Shown here: one piece after another, positions 58,864 to 64,000 of the stretch
How the letters are laid out: each line of letters starts with the position of its first letter
Numbering within the stretch: the first letter of the stretch is position 1
Assembly (NCBI GenBank): GCA_034359265.1
Contig: CP136890.1
Coordinates: 65,163,501-65,227,500 of the forward strand
Source: Canna indica
Lineage: Eukaryota > Streptophyta > Magnoliopsida > Zingiberales > Cannaceae
DNA length: 64,000 nucleotides
Reading direction: 5' to 3'
Position numbers and translations under genes: made by a program
Notes under the pieces: generated by a model
Databases searched by the model: none
What the model saw: only the letters and a program-made list of their open reading frames with translations
Told to the model about the DNA's origin: nothing

Positions 58864-60487
58864 TCAAGGGGTCAGACCGCCTGCGCTTGCTAAGAGTGGA
58901 ACCATCCGTGAGAAGAAGCGGAGAGAAGGTCGAACCTCACCCAGCTTAGGTCCCTTCTTGGCTCGGGGACACGACACCTTGGGAGGCAGCGAAGCTAAGG
59001 GAGCCGAAGAGAAGACAACTGCCAACTCCTCAGCCATATGCTCAAAAGAGTGAGAGACAGGAGTAGGGGTGTCAACTCGGAACTCCACATCTATCGGGGA
59101 AGCGTCGGAAGTAGAGGGAGGCGCCGGCAAAGCAAGAGGCTTAATACCTCTAGTAGAATTCGGGTTAACGAGCACACGAGTAGAGGAGGGAAACCGAGAG
59201 ACACCCGAACCTGAACCCAAGCTTCTGAAGGTGGTCAAACCAGGTCCAAACGAATGGCGACCAAATTCAGTCAGGCTCGAGGCATCCATGCTCGGATCAC
59301 TGGATCCATCCACCAGCACATCATCCAGAATAATGCTAGCCCCACGATTATCCACCGTTGGCCGGCGCCAAGGACGACGATGACAAACTTGAACCCAGGG
59401 ACCACAAGTCGGTTCCTACGAACCCTTCGAATCTATAGTCGACTCTGAAGCAGACGAAAGATCGTAATTTAAACCATTCGGCGAAGCATTATTAGGAACA
59501 GAGACATTCGAGCCATAAGGCTTTCGAGAAATAACAAAATTCTTACAATTCGAATTCGAATGACCAATTAAGCCACAACCAAAATAAATCTCCGGCAAAT
59601 TCTCGTAAGAAACCGGTTGGAAAACTTCAATCCCATCAAGATCAACGAAAACCCCATGACGAATAGGAACTGAAAGATCGATCTCAATACAAACTCTAAC
59701 ATACTTACCTTGTTCAAATAAGAAGGATCTGTGATCAAGCCAAAGAACACGACCAAGAGAAGCTGTAATAAGGGAAATTGACTGCTTGTTCCAAACGAAG
59801 CCCATGAATACGAACTCAAACCGTAGCGGAAGAAATCTTCTCCTGCCAGGTTCGGAACAAGGATTTCCAAGGAATTAATTGGAGGAGATTGCCACGGAAG
59901 GACCAAGGGCCACTCATTAAAACATCATTAGCGAGAGACAACGAATCGAAGCGAAAAACAAAGAAGTCGTCGTCAAGATCAAGAATCGATTTAAGACCGA
60001 AAGAACTCCACACATTTTCCGCCCAAGAACGAACAAAATTAACCGGCAGAACCCGACCAAGAAATTTCCCAATGAGACTGGAGTGCCAGGGCTCACTCCA
60101 CTCATCTAATTGGGATCTTTGAAAGGAAACCCTACCAGTAGGGTTAGAACAAATGCATTGAAAAAAGGGGGAAGATTCAAAGGAAGGACGGTTCATACCT
60201 CGCAAGATCTGAGACCAGGAAAGATTGGTGGAAGAAAGATTCGAGATCTTAGGCAACAAAGCTACCTGAGGAACATCGCCCAACACCGATGATTTAGGGT
60301 GCAATCCGGAAGGTGGAAAGGCATTAGCCCTTGGTGAAGATCTTGCAGTCGTCACTGACTCAAGGAGAGACAACGAAGACGTCTCAAAAGATGGTTGCCA
60401 AAGCGGATCCGACGGAGCCGGCGGGGGACAATCACTCAAAGAGGGAGAAAGGTTCGCCCTAGTGAGAGAAGAGTGGACACTAACCAT
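58864..60487 (-). pseudogene. LINE 2 ORF1: DUF4283 / zinc-knuckle protein
   Basis: The ATG at 60487 opens MVSVHSSLTRANLSPSL. The frame is open through a Ser/Pro-rich leader (LSWSQILRGMNRPS) and the DUF4283 domain (HSSLIGKFLGRVLPV, DDFFVFRFDS, GPWSFRGNLLQLIPWKS) to 59816. A frameshift follows, and 59805-59416 holds FVWNKQSISL, RVCIEIDLSVPIRHG, VSYENLPEIYFGCGLIGHSNSNC. The knuckle's first Cys is Tyr. One stop at 59416 then separates an in-frame tail running to 58864. The layout and wording parallel LINE 1 ORF1, so both elements belong to one lineage. Only two or three lesions are evident, fewer than in its ORF2. Confidence 0.85.
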
Positions 60488-60558
60488 GACGATCTTGGGC
60501 CCGTGCGAAATAACTTCAATTCCTTTCTTTTTCTATTCGGTGACATTCCAACATTTCA

Positions 60559-61185
60559 TTGACACATGCTATTTTAATAGATATATTTGCTTTTATCATA
60601 TAAAAATAAATCTTCATGAGCTCTTTATTATTTTCCCTTCACTTACTAATTACGTGAATCTTTGCTAATGTACTAAAATATTTAAGATCCTCTTAATAAT
60701 TCAATCAATACCCTCCTAAATTATTAAAAATCATTTTTAATAAAATAATATATTAAATATTATAATTTTTAAATATATATATATCATCTAATTTTATTAT
60801 TCTTTTTCATACATTTTTTTATATGTTTGTTTCAATATTGTGTTAGAGAAATACTTTAATCATTAAATATTGAGTTTATCTTGGTTTGATTTATACTATG
60901 AGGTGACAAATAATATATTAAACAATCATTAAATATATATAATATTATTCTATAAATATTTAAAATGATTAAAGAAATAACTGATTTTGGAAATAATCAT
61001 TAAATATAATATGAGGTGACAAATGAATCTTTAGAGGGTCTCAAATATTTTGAAACGCAAAGGAGATCTATGCAATTGACCTTAAATAAAAAGGAGGCTA
61101 GTGCAGTTTATCTTTAAAATAATAGCAAGTGAATCATTCCATTAGAATTGCCTATTTGATGCAGCATCATTGTTACAAGAGATGG
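60559..61185. other. AT-rich spacer
   Basis: No gene. Runs of tatatata near 60773 and two near-identical phrases (caatcattaaatata, about 60922 and 60994; atatgaggtgacaaat at 61008 with a related copy near 60896). Confidence 0.5.
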
Positions 61186-61193
61186 AGGAGAGG

Positions 61194-61583
61194 TAGGAGT
61201 GTAAGTGAGCCGAGCAGCTCGTGAGCTACTCGAGATCGACTCGATGAAAACTCGAGCTCGAGCTAAATAATACTCGACTCGAGCGGCTCGCGAGCCTAAT
61301 CGAGCTTCATATATTTATATATAATTTATATAAATATTAATATTTTATATGAGGTTGAGCATAAACCCGAGTCGAGCCGAGCTTAATCGAGCTTGAACGA
61401 GCTCGATCACGCTTGAGAAAAATAAACAAGCCTAAACGAGCTTAAACGAGCCGAGCTCGAGTTACTTGAGTCGAGCTCGAGCCGATCTCGAGCCTGGATA
61501 TTGAAACTCGATCTAGCTCGACATTTCTTAAACGAGCAGAGCTTGAGCACAAACAAGCTCGGCTCGGCTCGATTACACCCCTA
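61194..61583. mobile_element. hAT-type MITE, complete
   Basis: 390 bases with imperfect terminal inverted repeats: left taggagtgtaagtgagccgagc, whose counterpart on the right is gctcggctcgattacacccc ta. The flanks are an exact 8-bp duplication AGGAGAGG (61186-61193 and 61584-61591), the size expected for hAT insertions. The interior is made of many tcgagc/gctcga units in both orientations and codes for nothing. Confidence 0.88.
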
Positions 61584-61591
61584 AGGAGAGG

Positions 61592-61807
61592 AGCCTCACT
61601 CATGTCCAAGTCCAACACCCCTCACAGGCAGAATGAGAAGGGGATGGAGTAGTAGTCCATTACTTGATCCCAATGAAGAAAGGGAAACAAAACCAGATTA
61701 AAAAAGTTCTTGTATTCAACATCAACTATCCTTTTACAAATTGTTGTCAGGCCAATAAATGAAAATCACACATATGAAGGCAATTACAAGCACTACCCTA
61801 AACATTT
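61592..61807. other. Spacer between MITE and SINE
   Basis: No gene or element is recognised. Confidence 0.5.
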
Positions 61808-61821
61808 ACAACCAATCCAAC

Positions 61822-62019
61822 GTGAATCCACTTGTACTCGAGTGATAGTAGCATTCGAATATGTTGCCTAGATCTTGAGTTCAATCCCTAGTTGTAACGC
61901 TTTGTGCGTCTTTTTCACGTTTTTGTACGTCTTGTAATACACCTTGTGTGTATATTATCGCGTTTGCGATTTATAATGGTTGTGTTATAAAGCCACTATT
62001 TTTTTTAAAAAAGAAAAAA
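61822..62019 (+). mobile_element. tRNA-derived SINE
   Basis: The tRNA-related head has an A-box-like ctcgagtgatagtagc near 61837 and a B-box-like gagttcaatccc near 61877, the spacing for RNA polymerase III. A tRNA-unrelated body (ttgtgcgtctttttcacg) and a T-run then A-rich tail follow. It is flanked by acaaccaatccaac (61808-61821) and acaaccagtccaac (62020-62033), 13 of 14 identical. Confidence 0.85.
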
Positions 62020-62033
62020 ACAACCAGTCCAAC

Positions 62034-62398
62034 AGATTTACCAGTATACCCCTAACAGAATATATCATTTAGTAAAATAAATTGAACTTTTTAACATCTG
62101 TTATTGCTTTATTGCAGCAATTCTGCTTCATCTGGATTAGGGTGGCAGCCATGGCGGAGGTCGGCGACTAGAAGCCCGAATTCCATCGTGATCTCAGCAG
62201 CTAAACCCCAATAAAATTTAACAGATTAATAGGAATCTTTAAGATGAAATGATCTATATTTACGCGGCGTGTGAATGAAGGAAACTGATGAGTTAACTCA
62301 AACCTTGTAAATAAAACAAATGGGTACGCTGGGCAAAAATGGAACAACGGACTTGGACCATTACTTATCAACATAAGTCTATGAACAATCTAAAGCAA
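62034..62398. other. 3' flank of the malectin-receptor gene
   Basis: No kinase exon and no other gene on either strand. The phrase caaatgggtacgctgggcaaaaat near 62320 is not part of a recognised repeat. Confidence 0.5.
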
Positions 62399-63309
62399 TT
62401 ATGGCATATTTGCATCAACGTGAGTACGACTTAAGTCGATTCTCTTCCACCACAAGTAACCAACTGATGACAGAATTATTATTCCAGCTGCTGAAATAGC
62501 TGCAATTCCCACTATAATTCCATTTCTTCTTCTGTGATTGCGAGCAGGCTTTTCTGAGGTCACAACTGAAGGAAAGGAGGAATATTATTTAAGGTTTTCT
62601 GTCAAATAAAACCAGCAGAAGAAGAAAATATAACAACCTGGAAAAACTTGGATTGCAGACAACAATGGCCCGTAAGTTCCTTCAACTGGAATACAACAGG
62701 TCCCTTTTCCACGCCAAAATAAATGAACATCTACTATGCCAGAGGTAACAGATACATTAAATTCCTTAATAACAGGTTTGGATCCCTTTGCTTCATTAAG
62801 GATGTTGAAGTTTGACACCTCCAAAATGTTCTGCATATTTTTCAGAAATAAAATGGAAACAAAGAATGTTGGGCATGAGTGGAATTTTAGTACATGAAAA
62901 CTTGTATTTTCAAATTGTATAACAAACTTTACCTGAATATAAATGTCAAATATTCGTCTTCTTAGCCCTGTCCAAGATGGGCGACTACTGTCCATCTCAA
63001 TATCTGTGAAGTGAAGTTTAACAGTGTAGTTTCCATTTTTTAAGTCAACCACAAAATATCGCAATGAGCTTGTGGATGTTCGAGCTGTTAGGTAAATTTG
63101 AGGCTCTGGTTCATTTAAGTTTGAGTTACTTATGTTCACTATATCAGTATCATTTAAGTTGTTAGACGCAACATTACTGACAACCCAATGACGTCTTGAG
63201 TTTACATGAAAGCCTGCTCCTCCCAATAGTTCAGTGTCCTCATCAAAAGTAGTTCCCATTGAAGTTAGATTTTCCCCACCACAGTTGATAGAGAGTGAAG
63301 AATTTAGAG
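62399..63309 (-). CDS. Malectin-domain receptor-like protein, C-terminal exons, no kinase
   Basis: Three exons fit well: 63309-62933, 62830-62638 and 62565-62399, with GT-AG introns (62932-62831, 62637-62566) that keep the frame. The first exon opens SLSINCGGENLTSMGTTFDE and holds most of the malectin domain (NGNYTVKLHFTDIEMDSS, LRRRIFDIYIQ). The second carries VSNFNILNEAKGSKPVIKEF, DVHLFWRGKGTCCIP and GTYGPLLSAIQVFP, the typical end of this domain. The third reads a basic stretch (RNHRRRNG), a 20-22 residue hydrophobic helix, WWKRIDLSRT, and stops at TAA 62401-62399. In the LRR-VIII-2 receptor kinases this layout continues into a cytoplasmic kinase after the juxtamembrane part, and LRR exons precede it. 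The LRR part would lie upstream, off the window edge. The protein would sit at the plasma membrane with malectin outside. Either the kinase is lost or its exons start from a splice site I cannot see. Confidence 0.85.
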
Positions 63310-64000
63310 CTGTCCAAATGAGAGATGATAAGAGAATAATATAAGTTGAAAATAAACTAAAAGGAACAACTTTTGTACAATAAAATAAAGGAGATAAGTT
63401 AGTTTCTGGGATATGAGTACTATTTTTTGTCTTTATCTATTGCACAAATATTCCACATCTTTATCTCAATCTGTATCATTTTGATATGCAGATAAGAGGA
63501 TACTTGTTTTTGTAAGCCCTAGTGAGGAACCTCAAGAATATGAGTGGAAAAGAATGCTGAATTTCCATAGTTTAACATCAAAATAATACAAAGGATTATC
63601 ATACAACAAAATGAAATCATGATCTGGGAGTCCAGATCATGGAGAAGTAAACGAAGAGAAAAAAGGAATATTGTTCTAGTATCCTATTCAGTTTTGAAAA
63701 ATATAAGTGTTCAACATGTGCACGTTTAATGCAACAATTTAATTGAATTGTAAAATAGTAAGAAGTAAAATATTTATGTTGCTTAATAAATGGCATGTCT
63801 CTCTAATTTAAATAAAGGTCCCATAAACAAATCCTAATTTTTTACTGCTGATTTCTAAGTTCACTCGCACATATCTCTCTAGTTTCTAATTTGACGAGGG
63901 CCATAAAGAAAAATTCCAATTTCCTTACATTGCATTACAGCTGGAGTTTCTAGGTTATTGTATTTAGGGTTTGTTGTACATTGTTTTCAGTTCTCATCAT
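63310..64000 (-). other. Probable intron upstream of the malectin exon
   Basis: The acceptor ctctcatttggacag precedes the malectin exon on the minus strand. The remaining 690 bases are AT-rich without a recognisable LRR exon or any element, so the upstream exons are probably outside the window. Confidence 0.5.

Larger units (their letters stand above)
45026..60540 (-). mobile_element. LINE 2: plant L1-type LINE split by a gypsy element
   Basis: The 5' and coding part lies at 55640-60540 and the 3' part (RNase H and tail) at 45026-45743, both on the minus strand. The outer ends carry an 18-base duplication with 16 matches: tgacatatcaacatttca (45008-45025) and tgacattccaacatttca (60541-60558). 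The 3' tail appears as a T7 run at 45026-45032. Domain order and sequence parallel LINE 1. The gypsy element separates the two parts, and roughly 250-300 bases of LINE (zf-RVT region) are missing at the left junction. Confidence 0.88.

Noticed and set aside
1..64000. A previously undescribed gene system hidden among the repeats
   Set aside because: Every longer reading frame is explained by CACTA, Harbinger, LINE, copia or gypsy proteins, or by the receptor gene. No other conserved gene cluster is visible by eye.

Overview
This window is plant nuclear DNA, almost certainly from a flowering plant with a large, repeat-rich and AT-rich genome. The evidence is the set of lineages present: CACTA with TNP2-type transposase, PIF/Harbinger with a Myb/SANT-like partner gene, plant L1-type LINEs with a DUF4283 plus zinc-knuckle ORF1, SIRE-like and other Ty1/copia elements, a Tekay/Del-like Ty3/gypsy chromovirus, a TRIM, a tRNA-derived SINE and hAT-type MITEs. 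There is no bacterial or viral gene organisation. About 95% of the window is mobile DNA, most of it decayed. The only host gene is at the right edge: a malectin-domain receptor-like gene on the minus strand.

Layout. 1-13839: the 3' part of a CACTA element (plus strand) with a broken TNP2 transposase (90-3728) and a broken second gene (5043-7195). Its 3' terminus is a CACTA-type end at 13831-13839. A minus-strand LINE (about 7219-13262) sits inside it. 14048-21796: a SIRE-like copia element with two LTRs and a gag remnant but no recognisable pol. It carries a TRIM with three LTRs (17708-18564, 5-bp TSD). 21817-37460: one minus-strand copia element, 15.6 kb across and bounded by a TCAAC target duplication. 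It is inflated by a solo gypsy LTR at 28946-31520, another at 32183-34493 (TTATT duplication), and a foreign block at 21970-25865 inside its 3' LTR. That block holds an inverted copy of the same LTR, which is itself split by a third solo LTR at 22377-24964.

37466-38940: gypsy LTR-like sequence, possibly Tat lineage. About 40.4-44.2 kb: a decayed PIF/Harbinger transposon whose Myb/SANT-like gene is nearly readable. 45026-60540: a second minus-strand LINE with a 16/18 target duplication, split by a Tekay-like gypsy element (45744-55639) whose 5' LTR lacks its start. 61194-61583: a hAT-type MITE with a perfect 8-bp duplication. 61822-62019: a SINE with a 13/14 duplication. 62399-63309: three exons encoding the end of an extracellular malectin domain and a transmembrane helix, then a stop where a kinase would be expected.

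No new defence, metabolic or regulatory system is visible. What can be read is the order of nested insertions: CACTA then LINE 1; SIRE-like copia then TRIM; copia then three solo LTRs; LINE 2 then gypsy. Several structures deserve a check: the triple-LTR TRIM, tandem hairpin units in the chromovirus LTRs, the LTR-in-LTR inversion, the ATGA overlap between LINE ORFs, and the kinase-less receptor.
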